A stretch of DNA of 64,000 nt from Phallusia mammillata (taxonomy: Eukaryota > Chordata > Ascidiacea > Phlebobranchia > Ascidiidae): NCBI GenBank assembly GCA_003260075.1, contig QLIY01000490.1, positions 55,541-119,540 of the forward strand, read 5' to 3'. Made by a program: the position numbers and the translations under genes. A model generated the notes under the pieces. That model did not search any database. It was not told the DNA's origin and saw only the letters and a program-made list of their open reading frames with translations. Of this stretch, positions 12,924 through 25,025 are shown one piece after another; positions within the stretch are counted from its first letter, which is position 1, and each line of letters begins with the position of its first letter.

Positions 12924-13623
12924 GTTGTTACTATGCAACAAAATTCCTCAGACCCGCTCGATTTCCTAACCGCGGTCACATATCTTTTGCTCCACCTACT
13001 GCCTAAAAGTTTAAATTTTGCAATGACTTAAAACATTTGCTGTCTCTTCTATGTATTTGTTTCAGGACTAGACATAACTGTGACGGAAAAATATTATTAT
13101 TTGTTCTACGTACTATAATCGAGAAGTATGTCTGAATACGATCACTTTACATGGCGATAAACGTTAGCCTAGCCTATTTCGGTTTAGGTATCGTTCGGTT
13201 AATTTTGTTTGAAACATAAAACAAGGGACAGGTTAGAGTTGACTCAGACAAACCATTCTCTTTAAGCGGTATCTAGAATCTGGTTTTGTTTCGGTTTATT
13301 ATTATTAAGTAGGCCTATGCCTACATCGTCAAAAAGGGTTTGCAATTCTCAAAAGTTTGCAACTGACTATTACAATAAACATTAAACACATTTGCATGTT
13401 GTATGTAAGCTAATGTAGTCCATGTCCGTGAGTACATTAGTAATGTATATCAACAACACTATGGTAGGGTTGCCATATTTGATGATACAAAATCCCTGAC
13501 AAATTTATCTCAGTTGCGTTAACTATTTTGCGATCCAAACACTTCTATTACCTAATAAATTAGGAATATTCGAAAGTCACACGGACGGCAACACAAGAAA
13601 ACGTTAGAAACGATACTCTAATC

Positions 13624-14061
13624 CAGTGGTTCTCAATCTTTTTGCCTGGGCGAACCCTTTTAGATGCTGTAAGCTAGTTGCGGACCCCTTTGAAGGCTTA
13701 GGCATTTTTTTTACCAATAAATGGTATAAAATAGCAACCACGTTTTGCCAGGACCAAAATACCAATTCTTTTGTTGGGTTGGCACATGACATCGGGATTT
13801 AGCAAGAAAGACCCATTGCATTGTGACGTGACGTTGTTTGCCACTAACAATTTGAGTCTGTTACATCACAATGGGGTTAAATGTCACAGTGTATTTCGGT
13901 TTGTCGCCTATGAAGAACGTTTTCAAACAAGTTCCACGCTATTTTGAAACGCCGAAGCGTTTTTTTTTTAATTTGTGAATTAACAATCGCCTTTGCGCGA
14001 ATTAAGAAGTTGTCGTGGACCCTCTGAAAACGCTTTGGGGACCCCCGTTTGAGAACCACTG
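13624..14061. mobile_element. Nested hAT-like MITE, cagtggttctcaa ends
   Basis: The inverted ends are cagtggttctcaa and ttgagaaccactg-type (gtttgagaaccactg). Flanks are ctctaatc and ctccaact, matching at 5 of 8 positions, so the target duplication is decayed or recombined. It lies inside the 13465-15442 element. Non-coding. Confidence 0.65.
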
Positions 14062-14114
14062 CTCCAACTCTTGTCAATTAACTTTCTGCGTTTATGTCTC
14101 ACGACATCCGACTT

Positions 14115-14124
14115 GGGGGGGGGG
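14115..14124. repeat. G10 run without visible flanking copies
   Basis: Ten G residues between unique sequences. Unlike most runs of this kind here, I do not see a duplicated flank. Confidence 0.8.
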
Positions 14125-14583
14125 TCGTTAGTTACTTTCTTGCAAATTAGGTATACTTGGTAAACTATTTCCGTCAGCATTGAAAGCAAATGAAACTTCC
14201 CACGTTCCCACGTAGCATTGAATGCTGCGTTTTCTTCTGATTCAGACGCGGATTATTATTTCTGTATTTAACTTTGAGATTGTTAGAGAACTAGTAACAA
14301 ACAGGTATTGTAACGCGCGCACACACACTCAGGGTTTTTTTAAGGTTTGGTTTGGGTGACCGCTAAGTAGTTTTAAGAGACCGCAAGTGTTTCATTTAAA
14401 TACCAAAAACTGTAGTTGCAGTTGCAAGTCCAAATTTTGGGAAACCGCTGGAGAAATTTGGGGGACCGTTTCGGTCCCCAAAACACCTCAAAAAAACACT
14501 GCACACACTGCAAAACGAAATAGTAACCTTGTGCGTTAACCTGCGCGCCGCCAGTTTACGTGTTAACGTTTCATGGTATAGAG

Positions 14584-14799
14584 CAGTGGTTCTCAAACTT
14601 TTTTATTGTCGGAGCCAAATTGTATTTTTTAAGTGTGCAGGGAGCCGCAAAAAAACGAAACCTTAAGAAAATCACTAAAGAAGATGACTTTGAAAGCTAA
14701 AATAGTAATGTTTGGTGGTTTTCTGAGGTCTGGTGCGAGCCGCAAAATAAGTAGTTGGGAGCCGCATGTGGCCCCGAAAACCGAGTTTGAGAACCACTG
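14584..14799. mobile_element. 216-bp nested hAT-like MITE, perfect TSD
   Basis: The ends cagtggttctcaaac and gtttgagaaccactg are perfect inverted copies. An exact 8-bp target duplication, gtatagag, lies at 14576-14583 and 14800-14807. It is inserted within the older 13465-15442 element. No coding capacity. Confidence 0.9.
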
Positions 14800-14825
14800 G
14801 TATAGAGTCTATCTATACTATAGAC

Positions 14826-15357
14826 CAGGGGTCCGCAAATAGTGGGTCGCGACCCAAATTTGGGTCGCGAGACCTTCCGGGCTGGGTCGCGAAATATTTT
14901 AAATTTCTCATGAATATAAGTATCGCATCTACAGTATTAATCAACTTGGGCTTTTTTCAACCTTTTGATTATTATTGCATTGTTTCATAAGACTACGTAA
15001 CTGTCACAGTATTATGTAACAATGCAATAAGCTAAGCGCACCTGTGCAAACAGACATGCGTTTTCTGCACTATCTTATATTTAAAGCAAATACAGATCAA
15101 GACTAGAAGTAGAGGACTATCTTCGGCTTGTCGTCTCTCAAATTAAACCTCGAATTGATTTGCTGTGTTCTCAACACAGAGCCCACAGTTCTTATTTGTT
15201 GGAATAAATACGTTCGTTTACCTACTGTTTTATGAGAAAACAGCAACTGACAATAGTATTTTTCACAAACCTACATGCTAACAAAGTGCTTGGGTCGCGA
15301 GAATTTAGAGCAAGTTTTTTAGGGTCGCGCCAAAAAGTTTTAATTCCGGACTTTAAG
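14826..15357. mobile_element. Interspersed repeat, gggtcgcgacc family
   Basis: The left end is hAT-like, caggggtccgcaaatagtggg, followed by gggtcgcgacccaaatttgg. The right part is gtcgcgagaatttagagc. A second copy, with the same order of landmarks over about 470 bases, lies at about 25.205-25.675 kb. I could not find a clean right terminus, so this copy is probably truncated or diverged. Confidence 0.6.
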
Positions 15358-15450
15358 TGCATTTTAACATTTCTCCCTGACGCAGATTAAAACACTAAAT
15401 TCCCTGAAATGTCAGGGAAAATCCTGACGTATGGCGACCCTACACTATGG

Positions 15451-15909
15451 TCAGTGTGAATGGTTTTGTACTTTTGTTGTAATTCGCACATGGAAATCAT
15501 AGTGTCCTTGTACAAGGGAAATACCCCGAACGGTTTGCAAGTGGGGTTGGATTTTACAAATCTGTAAAAATAAAATAAAATTGTTAGCGATATGAAGCGT
15601 CAAAGTCAGCCCAGCCTCTATATTTGTCATTGTCTGAAATGCCTAAAAATACCTTACAGTTAGGTAAATAGGTTTCAGTTGAATTAGTGTGTAAACATAT
15701 GCTTTTGGGGTCGGTTGTTAAGCTCCTTTCTTATTTCTGGGTAAATATTTTTATATTTTATTATGTTACCACAAAATCTACAAATATATTTTATTTTAGG
15801 AATTTCCATTAAATATTGTTACTCTGATATCAAACAACAAGCTGGTGAATGTGATTTACTCTGTAGGTACTTTTATGTTGAGTTAAACGAGTTTATTTTA
15901 TTGTCAATA
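15451..15909. promoter_or_regulatory. COA5 upstream region with acceptor-like sites
   Basis: A T-rich tract followed by ttttattttag (ending about 15.80 kb) looks like a 3' splice acceptor upstream of the COA5 start. It could mark a 5'-UTR intron or, if this is a tunicate, a spliced-leader acceptor. No donor partner was identified, so the reading is tentative. Confidence 0.3.
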
Positions 15910-16179
15910 ATGGGAGATGACAGGCCTTTTGTCAAGGAGCGTGCATTAGACATTGACACCAGCAGAGCATGTTGGAGGATACGTTACGAACTAAAACAAT
16001 GCTTCCTGAATAGTGATTGCATCAAAGTGGAAAATCGATCAGCGAAGGAGTGCATGACAGATCCAAGTGCCAATGTTCCAACACATTGCCGCAACTTACA
16101 GTTTTCTTATCAACAATGTAGGCGGTCAATGTTAGACATGCGAACACGCTTTCGTGGTCTTAAAGGAGACTCTGGCTGA
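15910..16179 (+). CDS. COA5: Cytochrome c oxidase assembly factor 5
   Basis: An 89-residue protein of the Pet191/COA5 family, small twin-Cys proteins of the mitochondrial intermembrane space needed for complex IV assembly. Visible features are two Cx9C pairs (CWRIRYELKQC at about 20-30 and CRNLQFSYQQC at about 62-72), further Cys around SDC and ECM, and the family C-terminal block RRSMLDMRTRFRGLKG. The ATG at 15910 is chosen because it gives the usual short family length. An upstream in-frame ATG at 15763 would add 49 unconserved residues across a probable splice acceptor. The coding region is one exon. A polyadenylation signal follows 70 bases after the stop. UFC1 converges on it from the right. 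Confidence 0.93.
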   Translation: MGDDRPFVKERALDIDTSRACWRIRYELKQCFLNSDCIKVENRSAKECMTDPSANVPTHCRNLQFSYQQCRRSMLDMRTRFRGLKGDSG

Positions 16180-16248
16180 CTTTCTTTAGAAACTATTTAC
16201 TGTTGCATCTTTATTGACCCATTGTATTTCCCGACATGTTCAGTCGTA

Positions 16249-16254
16249 AATAAA
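16249..16254 (+). terminator. COA5: COA5 polyadenylation signal AATAAA
   Basis: A canonical AATAAA lies 70 bases downstream of the COA5 stop codon, the expected distance for a compact 3' UTR. Confidence 0.65.
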
Positions 16255-16524
16255 TATCTTCTCCCATAATTTAAAAAACACATTTCAATGTTATACAGGT
16301 TCAAAACACAATACTTTTTTTAAAGCAACCCCACAGGGTACTAATTATCTGCAGCATAGAGAAAGTACTTTGGACCAAAAGTTCAATTAAATGAATATCT
16401 TGGACCATTGAGGATAAAGAAAGCATCCACAACAAGCATATTGGATTGAAATACATTCATTCAATATATAATTTCAAGGAGTGATATCAAATCTGCAACT
16501 ATTTCCAGTTTATCACCAAATAAA

Positions 16525-16583
16525 ATTAAGGTCCTGTGGGCCACCAATAAAGTCATCGTGGACCACCAGTTGAGAACCACTAG
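16525..16583. mobile_element. Remnant right end of a hAT-like MITE
   Basis: The sequence gtggaccaccagttgagaaccact matches the right termini of the 32.0-kb and other cagtggttctc elements in this window. No matching left end or target duplication was found, so only a decayed remnant is claimed. Confidence 0.5.
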
Positions 16584-16701
16584 AATAAACAAACAAGCAC
16601 TTTTGACAATATATACACAATCTCTTTGATAAAACAACTGTAAAACACCACAATTATCCTAGTCTTTGTGGTCACGGTCTTCACCTAACGTTTTTCAAGT
16701 G

Positions 16702-17798
16702 TCAGGAGTCTTTCTCATCACTGTGTTTGACCAAACCCTTCTCAATCAAGTCAGGTATTTCAACAGCTAACCAGGGACCAAGCTAAATAAACATTTGTGT
16801 TAGGTGTTAATAATGCAACATTGTTTATGTTTTTGCTTACCCCTAAAGCCATAGCATGGGCAATACCAAACTTAGGGACATTTCTTGCCCAAAGTGGCTT
16901 GAAGTGATCAGTTAGACAAATTTTACCACCCCGATACATTTTCGCTGTTTTTCCATCCAATTCTGGTATTGCGATCTCTGGTGCTGTTGTAGGATATGTC
17001 ACAGGTATCTGTTTAAGGCATTGGACATGTAAACTCGTGAATAAAAATTAAGCACAATGGAAAATGGTTTATCAACATACATCAAATTCGATTTTAAATT
17101 CATATTTCTTGAGGTCCATGATATACCAACACTTTCCAAACCATCTTGTCCCTTCTTTATTTGATTCCAAACGAAACCAATCATTATCATTATCTTTGTT
17201 GTTCTTGACATACTGAACACAAAAACAAGTCATTATATTTATCACTTGGTTTCTATAACAAACTTGATAAAACAAGGTGGGTGCAGTAGGGAATTGATTG
17301 CCAGAACAATGGTTCAGCTAGGAGGTGTTGTATATGAGGAGGTTTTTGTATGGTATTGCATGTTTAGGTTTATTTTGTTTTTGATCCTTTTTAATCTCAG
17401 TAAGTAGAACATCACCAGGATATGCCAGGCTAATTTGGGCCTGAGTAGTCATGGCAGCTTTGCTAAGTATTTTTTTTTTTTTTGAGATATAGGTGACCTC
17501 AATTTAATTCGACTAAGCAAGTTCTGCAAAGTTGATTGACAGGACAAAATTATCCACTCTGTGTGTCTTCCTATTTTAAAGAAAAGCAAAAACGGTGCTT
17601 AACAAACTATCTATCTTTATATTAACAAAATATAGCTTCTTAGACAACCAAATTCGTTAAAACTCGTGTACTTACAACGATCAATGCTTGGTATTCTTCC
17701 TTCAATCTATCAACCCAAGAAGTACGATCGCGAGGTCCACATTTGGTTTTTAAAAGTGGGATGTTTGAAAGCGTTTTCCTTGTGGCATCGTCAACCAT
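16702..17798 (-). CDS. UFC1: Ubiquitin-fold modifier-conjugating enzyme 1
   Basis: The E2-like enzyme of the UFMylation pathway. It accepts UFM1 from UBA5 as a thioester and passes it to the UFL1 ligase complex, acting mainly on ER-associated ribosomal substrates. There are four exons: 17676-17798, 17081-17212, 16841-17008 and 16702-16782. All have GT-AG borders and lie between whole codons. They give 167 residues, the family's usual length. The catalytic cysteine is Cys116 in [14 protein letters not shown], preceded by TYPTTAPEI and [14 protein letters not shown]. The N-terminus has [10 protein letters not shown] and LKEEYQALI, as in animal UFC1. It converges with COA5. Confidence 0.97.
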
Positions 17799-19846
17799 AT
17801 TTATTCCTTGAGTAAATGGCAAAAGTCGTAAAAAAATTACCTTCTGACAATTGTATCGTGGACGTAAAACAGCTGATTGAACACAGCAATCGAATACAAA
17901 ACATATCCGGACCAGTTCTAACCTTTTTAGATATTTACAAGTAAATATTTTTTGACAAAAAGTGACAATAAATGTTAAAAAAAATATTACAAAAATTAAA
18001 TTAGAAAAAAGATTTTCAATAAATAAACCAAAAAAGAAAAATCACATGCAAATGTTTGCACTAATGGATGTAAAAGACCCGGATAAAATAGTTGATGAAA
18101 TATATCGAAACATGTGTGTGAGGGAATATGGTAATAATTTCAAACCGCTTCAATTTGTAAAAGTTTAGTTTTTGTTTGTTGCACGGTCTTGCTTTTTGGG
18201 TATTCAATTGTCTTTTTTTATTATATATTACGGTTGTTCTTTATATGTAAAATACACTTTCTTACGTTTTTACGGTGGCTAATCACGTATTGAGTGAAAT
18301 AATGTCATTAAAAGTTTTTGTTGTTATACGTCATGTAAAAGCGCATTGAGGCTCAATTTAGATTAAATTTGCATTGTTTTAGGGGTTGATTATATTTTTT
18401 TTTTTTTTGGGTGCCTTTTTAATTGTATCCTTAACTATGTTTAGGGTGCATATAAAAATACAGGATCGCTTGGTGTATTATTATTAGGCTTGGTGCACCG
18501 TTATAACACTTGGTTTATTTACCCTTATGGTGCTTGTTGCACGTTTATGCCACTTGGCACACCAGACACTAAAGAAATAATCAAAATTACGTTTGTCCTA
18601 TTTGGTAAGGATGTTTTTAGCCCAATGTTTTGCATTTAACATAACATCCAACTTATGTACTGGAAACTAACTATGTTGTAGTAAACACAGCTGACATCAC
18701 ATTCATGTGACTGAGGCATAAATCTAGGTAAATCCATAAAAACGATGACATGGTTAAAGCATAAAACTAAAGCTAAATTCGTGCTTCCAGCAAGTCACAG
18801 TACTACTTGGAATAATTTATTTGTTTTACTCCAAAGAAAGCGATTCCCAAATTGTGTTTGTTTGTGTTTTTGGTAATTTAGTGAATAAACTTTTCATCAT
18901 ATTGATAACAAAAATTAATGAAATAAAAGCAAATGTGAAATTAATATTTGGTGAAACGGTGGCACATTTTGCTTTTACTTTGTAACATTTTGATTTTAGG
19001 TTTATATATACATAAATTAGTTGGCTCACTGTATTAAACTCAGCAGTACAGGGGAATCTAATTGATGGTATATCACACTTGTCAAACTTCTTGATGCAAA
19101 TATCCATATTTTTTTCATAGCAAATGATAAGTTACAGTTAAAATTCACAATCCCAATGCCATTAAATGGAACTTTTTCTCAACTGGTATGCATATAACTG
19201 GATTCAGTATCTTCTTGACAGTGTTTGACCACATATGCTCATATCATAAAATGCATAGTTAACAACATGTCATGCAACCAAGCTTTAACAAATAATGGCA
19301 CATGCCGGACCCAATGCAAATAACATAAAAATACATAGGTTTTGTGCAATGATAGTTTGCTGAATGTCACTCTTCTAGTCATGGTTGTGGATGCTATTAA
19401 AATTCTCTTACGTACTCAAACATTGTCCAAGCAAAATTGCCACCAGCATACACATTATAACAGTCATCTTTAACCTCGCTCATCTTTGAAAGCAAGCCTT
19501 TGTGTTGCATTTGCTCAATTTATTTTATTCTGTAAAATTAGCTAAATTCAAAGTCACTGAATATATCATGACTTTATGATATTTGATAAACAAACTATAC
19601 AATCCTGCTTGTAGTGTATGACAGTACTACTACAGAATCACATAAATAATGTGGACTGACATTACACATAATTTGACTGATTTTTGGTACACAGAAGACC
19701 CACAATACACTTAAATTTCATTTTATCTTGTCTTTAGTTTTTGATTGTTTTACCACATAGTGTTTTTTTTTTGAAGAATTAGATACATAAATATATTGAT
19801 GTAAAATTATAGTAGTTAATATATTTGTAACAAAAACAAAACAATC
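17799..19846. other. Intergenic, no gene recognised
   Basis: An AT-rich spacer between UFC1 and TIMM10. A 40-codon ATG frame at 18046-18168 (+) and a 93-codon frame at 18826-19107 (-) have no family resemblance or splice partners. A loose repetition of the words cttggtgca and acttggca occurs near 18.47-18.56 kb. Confidence 0.5.
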
Positions 19847-20221
19847 ATGGATCCAATGCAAGCACAAAAGCTTGCAGCGGAGTTGGAGGTTGAAATGATG
19901 GCAGATATGTACAACAGGTAAATAAAATTGCAACCTCTGTTGAATGAACAAACAAACACCGGTGACAACAAGATGTGCAAAATCATAAATCTGTTTTGTT
20001 TTTGCATTAGAATGACTGCCAGTTGCCACAAAAAGTGTATCAGCACGAAGTACAATGAAGGAGACCTTGAAAAGGGCGAAGCAGTTTGCATTGACCGATG
20101 CGTGGCAAAATACTTGGACATTCATGAACAAATTGGAAAAAAACTTACACAAATATCACAAGCTGATGAAGAAGCAATTAACAAAATGACTAATGCCCCT
20201 GCAGTTGCACCGACGCCATGA
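19847..20221 (+). CDS. TIMM10: Mitochondrial import chaperone Tim10
   Basis: A small Tim chaperone of the mitochondrial intermembrane space. With Tim9 it forms the hexamer that escorts hydrophobic carrier precursors to the TIM22 complex. There are two exons, 19847-19917 and 20011-20221, with the intron splitting an Arg codon, giving 93 residues. The N-terminus [16 protein letters not shown] is almost invariant in animal Tim10. The twin CX3C motifs CHKKC and CIDRC follow, then [12 protein letters not shown]. An AATAAA lies about 220 bases after the stop. The coiled-coil gene converges from the right. Confidence 0.96.
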
Positions 20222-20443
20222 ATGTACACACTTGCTGATTTAGGTAATTTCTTCATATAAATCCCAATGTTAAAACAAGTCCATGGATACAAGTGCTTGC
20301 AAACTGGAAATGATATCAAACTGCTGTGACACTTGGGATTCTCAACTTCAAATCTTTGCAGTAATGTACTTGTATAATCTGAGCAGTAATCACTGCTTTT
20401 TTAGGCTTCTTGTTTTAAGTTTTTCCCAACAGAAAAACTACAC

Positions 20444-20449
20444 AATAAA
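20444..20449 (+). terminator. TIMM10: TIMM10 polyadenylation signal AATAAA
   Basis: A canonical AATAAA downstream of the TIMM10 stop on the coding strand. It is the first clear signal after the gene. Confidence 0.5.
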
Positions 20450-20952
20450 TGTGGTAACTACAATAAAACAATGCACACCGAACTGTCACAACTTTTTTGA
20501 CATATGTATAACACACAACTACTGTACCAGTCCTCAACAACACAACGACGAAGTTGCAAATATCAACAAATATATTTTGGAAGGGATTTTAAATTTTTTA
20601 CTAAGCACTTTAAAAGCAGAAGACATTTCCAGGATTTTGTAAAGTTGTTGTATTTTGTCAATACCACAAGTGCTGATGTTTCTTCAGTTTTAAATAGCTT
20701 AGCCCCTTTTTCATGTTTTGGAACAGGGATCTCCCAAATATTAGTTAATTTTAGTGACTTGCCAGGAGCATACAAACAAAAACAAATGGTTGCTTGCCAA
20801 AAGCATACAGACAGTTATTAAAATGGGGACCCAAAATAAGCTAAGCCTCAACCATATATCCCTAATTTGTATACATTTGTATATTTAAACAAAATAATTT
20901 TTTTGTGCATTAGAGATCTATAACAAAAATTTTGGAGACCCATGTTTTAGAC

Positions 20953-21200
20953 CAGTGGTTCCCAACCGGGAGGAATTTTATGATTTCACGGGAGGAATTT
21001 ATAAAAACTGTAAAAAAATTACATTGAAAATGTTACAGAACATTTGTAAAGGATTCTAAAATGGACATCCCTGATTATAAAGTCTATTTCAAATTGCTAT
21101 ATTTTTTTATGTTATATTTGTTTTTCGTCCTTATGGGGAGGAATGAATAGTTCGAAAATGGGCAAAGGGAGGAATGTGGCAAAAAGGTTGGGAACCACTG
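20953..21200. mobile_element. 248-bp hAT-like MITE, perfect TSD
   Basis: The ends are cagtggttcccaacc and ggttgggaaccactg, exact inverted copies. Identical 8-bp flanks, ttttagac, lie at 20945-20952 and 21201-21208. The word gggaggaat recurs four times inside. No coding capacity. It sits between the convergent TIMM10 and coiled-coil genes. Confidence 0.92.
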
Positions 21201-21808
21201 TTTTAGACTGTACACAAGCAAATCAGGCAAGACACTCTGATTTTCAATGTTACTTCAATCAAGCAATAATAATACCATAAATTGGCACATAAAAAGCACA
21301 GTGTTATTAAGTTGTGGTTTAGTCCACTAACACAAACAGCTAATGCACGCTGCCCAAGTGGTAGATACAATGTACAGAAAAATCTTAAGATGTTTGTAAA
21401 ATTGCAAATATGGATTTAATGAAGGTATACTGTCAAGGAGAGGCTGTTGAAATGAAGACAAAAAATTTGAAACAAGTGTAATTTTGCTGGCCCAATATTT
21501 TGTCATGGCAAGATGTTTATGGGGTGTAAAGGTACATGTGCTTCTAGGTTGTCCAAAATGCATATTAGGTAAAATCAGGTAGTGGAAAGACACAATTGGT
21601 AGTAGAAGGGGTGTTTAGTTGAGCCAAACAGCACTACTGCTTTTTTTTTACAATACATGCTACTAAAATCTAATTAATGCATTTAAATTTTGGTACACAA
21701 ATGATCAGTTTAGTGCTAAGGATTTTGCAGTGAACTGCTGGAGTTATTTTATACAAGACACATGAGTAAAACATTGCAAACGTCAGAATGTTTGGCGGAA
21801 ATTGCGAT

Positions 21809-21844
21809 TCATTTCTGCTTGTCCATTTCATCCAGAACAGAACC
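21809..21844 (-). CDS. Possible alternative last exon of coiled-coil gene
   Basis: An acceptor-like AACATAG is followed by an in-phase 12-codon tail, GSVLDEMDKQK and stop. It could be spliced from exon 8 (which ends on a codon boundary) in place of the exon at 21914-21964. The two tails differ completely. Transcript data are needed to choose; both may be used. Confidence 0.35.
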   Translation of the reverse strand, partial: GSVLDEMDKQK

Positions 21845-21913
21845 CTATGTTAAAATAAGTTAGTCACACAGAAATACACAAACCACAAAATTAAAAGTTA
21901 ACATAAATGTGTG

Positions 21914-24406
21914 TTAATATCCATTTCTATTTTCCTGTTCTTCCCATTTTTGAAGTATGATGTCCTGTTAGATACAAACAGATATGTGAAAATCTTGTCT
22001 TTGTAATTGATCCTTTGTGCAAACATTTCCAGACTTTACTTTCTATAGGATTAAATTCTTGCATACACAACACCTAAAATATCTTTTGTTAAATCACACA
22101 TTCTGACAGGATTCTAAAGAATAAATTTTCATTACAGTTACTATTACAAAACATACATATTATAATCTAACTATGTTTACTTCAAACTGATACATGTATT
22201 TCTTGATTTTAATACCTCTGTAATTATATTTTTTAACTGATGTATTTTCTCAAACTGTAATGAGAAAACTTTGCAGCTAAACTTGACTTAAATCCTACAT
22301 AACACTGCAGTAACATTTACTTTCCCTGCACCTGTGAAACTTTTATTCTGCACTGTTTTTGAAAGCTGAGAAGGTACTTTTAAACCTGATCTAATGCACA
22401 TCACTTCTAATTGTTCTCTTTTCTTTTGCTCATTAAGGATCACAGTTCTTCTCTAAAAATCACCAATTAGTTGACAAATGTGCCTCATTTCATATTTGCA
22501 AATGTTTTAGATAGAAAAATATTTGATCATTAATAGTAAAGAAAATTTTGTGCACATGATTTAAAAACAAACCTGTTGATGAAGTTGTATCTGCATTTTT
22601 CTTCCAATTCCCTGTAGATCATTAATAGCCTTCTCCTTAAGACGCAATTGCAAAACTTTGTCTTCAAGCATAGCTTCAAGTTTTTCACAATTTTCGCACT
22701 GAAAAAGAAGCAGCAAACAATAGGGTAAAACAACTTTTTAAAAGGATGATTTCTGTACTTTTATGAACATCCCACCTGTTTTGACTTCACTTGGATATGT
22801 TTTAATTTCTGTTGCAAATCCCTTGCTTCTTGGGCTTGCTTCACCAAATCCTTCTTTAGTTCTTCCAACTGATGTTGCCGTTCCCTAAAATCACAATTCC
22901 AGTTGACTTTATGCGCTGTATGATAAATATGCTTTAAGCTAAACAATACAAACATTGAATTTTTTCCCAATGTCTCTGCCATTCTTTGTTTTAAAACAGC
23001 AAGCCTATCATCTTTTTCTTTAAGTTCCTTATTCTTTGACTCTGTGAGATCTTTTATGTGTTTTTCATGCTGTGAAGGTGATGAATTGTTTTAAGACACC
23101 ATGCAAAAAAACTAAAAAAATGTACTAACATCCATGGTAATGGTTTTAATTTTTGCTTCCCAGTGAGCCTTCATTGCTTCTAGTTCCATTCGGAGGTCTT
23201 TATTCGTCTGAAGTGAGAGTTCCAATTCATTTTTAGTTTCATCATGTTCTTTTTTGCAATTGGAGAGGTTTGTCTCAAATTCTTGTGTCTAAAAATGCTA
23301 AATTGTTAGTATTGTGTTATTACATTTTTTGCTTCCATTACCTTTGATTTTAGACACGATTGAAGTTCTTGGCAATTTTCTGTCTTTTCTTTTAATTGTA
23401 ACCTAAGTTGGGCTATTAATTTTTCCAGGCCAGTGATCTGATCATGCAACTTTTTTTCTTTTTCCTGAAATAAACACGTAAAATATTGTATTTAGTAACA
23501 ACTCAAAACATATTCTTTGTACAATAATAATATAACAAGTTTGTTGCTTTGAACAAACAGAAAATGCCAATTAAGAATTTCAATCTATCGACAAGTATGA
23601 AAACAGCATGCAGGGTTTGTGAAAGCTAACAAAACAAAAGCAGTGTTAATAACAATCTTGTGTTTAAAAGCACAGCACCTTGAAAGCAAGCAACTTGTTC
23701 CTCAACATTTCTTTTTCTTGATGTTGTGAATCCAATATGGATTTCATAGTCTGTTATATTGCGGAAAGATAAACTACCAATGTTTTTAAATAACATAAAA
23801 GCTGTCGGTATTTTATAACCTCAAGCAAATCAAAACATATGACACACAAAGCCACAGAAAAAATCACACAAACCAAAAGCAAATAAAGATGCATACTTGA
23901 AATTCCTTTTCTTTGGCATAATCTCTGACATGATTTGTTGCAGATGGAATAGGAACATTGGTTTGAATTTGATTGATTGTCAACGCTGGATCATTTCTAA
24001 TCAATAAACGTAAGTATAAACAAAAACAGCAATAATCATAAACTTTTATTTAGTTTAAGCTTGTTTCTGACTATAGTTTGTAAAAAAAGGTAGTTGCACA
24101 CTAAAATCTGGGCTACGTACACCTAAAACATGACCTGGACAGTAAACTGCTGTTTGTAGGATATTTAAAACTTAAATCACTTTTTTCACACACAAAAAGC
24201 ATAAGAAATACAATCAAAAACACAAAATAAAATAATTGTTACAATCCAAACACATTCGTCATAAAAAACATATGTGTGTGTACTGAAATTGTCGTTGTGC
24301 ACTACCTTGATGGTGAAGTTGGTGTGCTACCTTGGCTAAAACGAAGTGCCCCAAGAGCCCGCATGCTGCTGCTTTTAGCTCTTGGTGTTCGAGGAGTTTT
24401 TGACAT
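21914..24406 (-). CDS. Coiled-coil protein, family not recognised
   Basis: Nine exons join in phase: 24306-24406, 23897-23996, 23679-23750, 23342-23464, 23130-23288, 22954-23069, 22776-22884, 22573-22698 and 21914-21964, giving 318 residues. The first 50 or so residues are Ser/Thr/Pro/Arg-rich and basic (MSKTPRTPRAKSSSMRALG), resembling a disordered or microtubule-associated tail. From about residue 58 to the end the protein is almost uninterrupted heptad-like sequence rich in Glu, Lys, Leu and Gln. There is no membrane segment or signal peptide. A role as a cytoskeletal or centrosomal scaffold would fit but is not shown. An alternative last exon may exist at 21809-21844. I could not match it to a named CCDC or CEP family. 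Confidence 0.85.
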
Positions 24407-25017
24407 TTTGCACGTAAGCAATTTCTATTTAAAGATGACTTTAACAACCATAGACGGACAATGTTTTAACACTTTAACAACTTCCTTTAGACAAAAACTC
24501 AAACACGATTCGACTCTCAAAGCAGATAAACATTTACAAGTGCGCCACCACCGAAGCTGGTGGTTAAAATGAAAAGGTTTAGAAACAGGGGGACAATCAG
24601 ATAAATGTGTAAAGAAAAACTTTTAATTTCTGTCATTGAATTTTTTTATTTGAAAGAAAAATCTTTGAAATTATACCAACAACTTTGCCGAAAGCAGTTT
24701 GTGAATTGATTCTCAGTCATGGTTGAATAGCTATCAATGCCGTCATGCGGAAAAAGTCCAAATAAAAAATGCCTGACTGCACTAGTGCACCTCCTCTGCA
24801 TGATTCGGCCATTCGGGCCACAATGTTTCACAAAATATTTTATGGGCGATTGGACTGACTTATAAATGTCAAGATTGTGGAGGGCAATAGGCTTAGCTTT
24901 CGTTATTTAGTTATAAAGCCAATGGGTTGTTTTGGTGTATCATGATTATCGATTGAAAAAGACACCGCTAACCGTAAAGTGACTACAGAAAGACATGGCT
25001 ATTGACAAGCTCTCACG
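24407..25017. other. Spacer 5' of coiled-coil gene
   Basis: The upstream region of the minus-strand coiled-coil gene. No exon, RNA gene or obvious TATA motif was recognised. Confidence 0.4.
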
Positions 25018-25025
25018 GTCTACGG

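Larger units (their letters stand above)
13465..15442. mobile_element. hAT-like element split by nested insertions
   Basis: The left end is tagggttgccatat and the right end is atggcgaccctaca-side (tagggtcgccat in inverse). Perfect 8-bp flanks, cactatgg, occur at 13457-13464 and 15443-15450. The 1978-bp interior is mostly not its own: elements at 13624-14061, 14584-14799 and about 14826-15357 lie inside it. The original element was therefore short, and the locus is a stack of later insertions. No transposase is encoded. Confidence 0.8.

Noticed and set aside
17962..18168. Plus-strand frame upstream of UFC1
   Set aside because: It begins with GTG; the first ATG (18046) leaves only 40 codons, with no recognisable motif.
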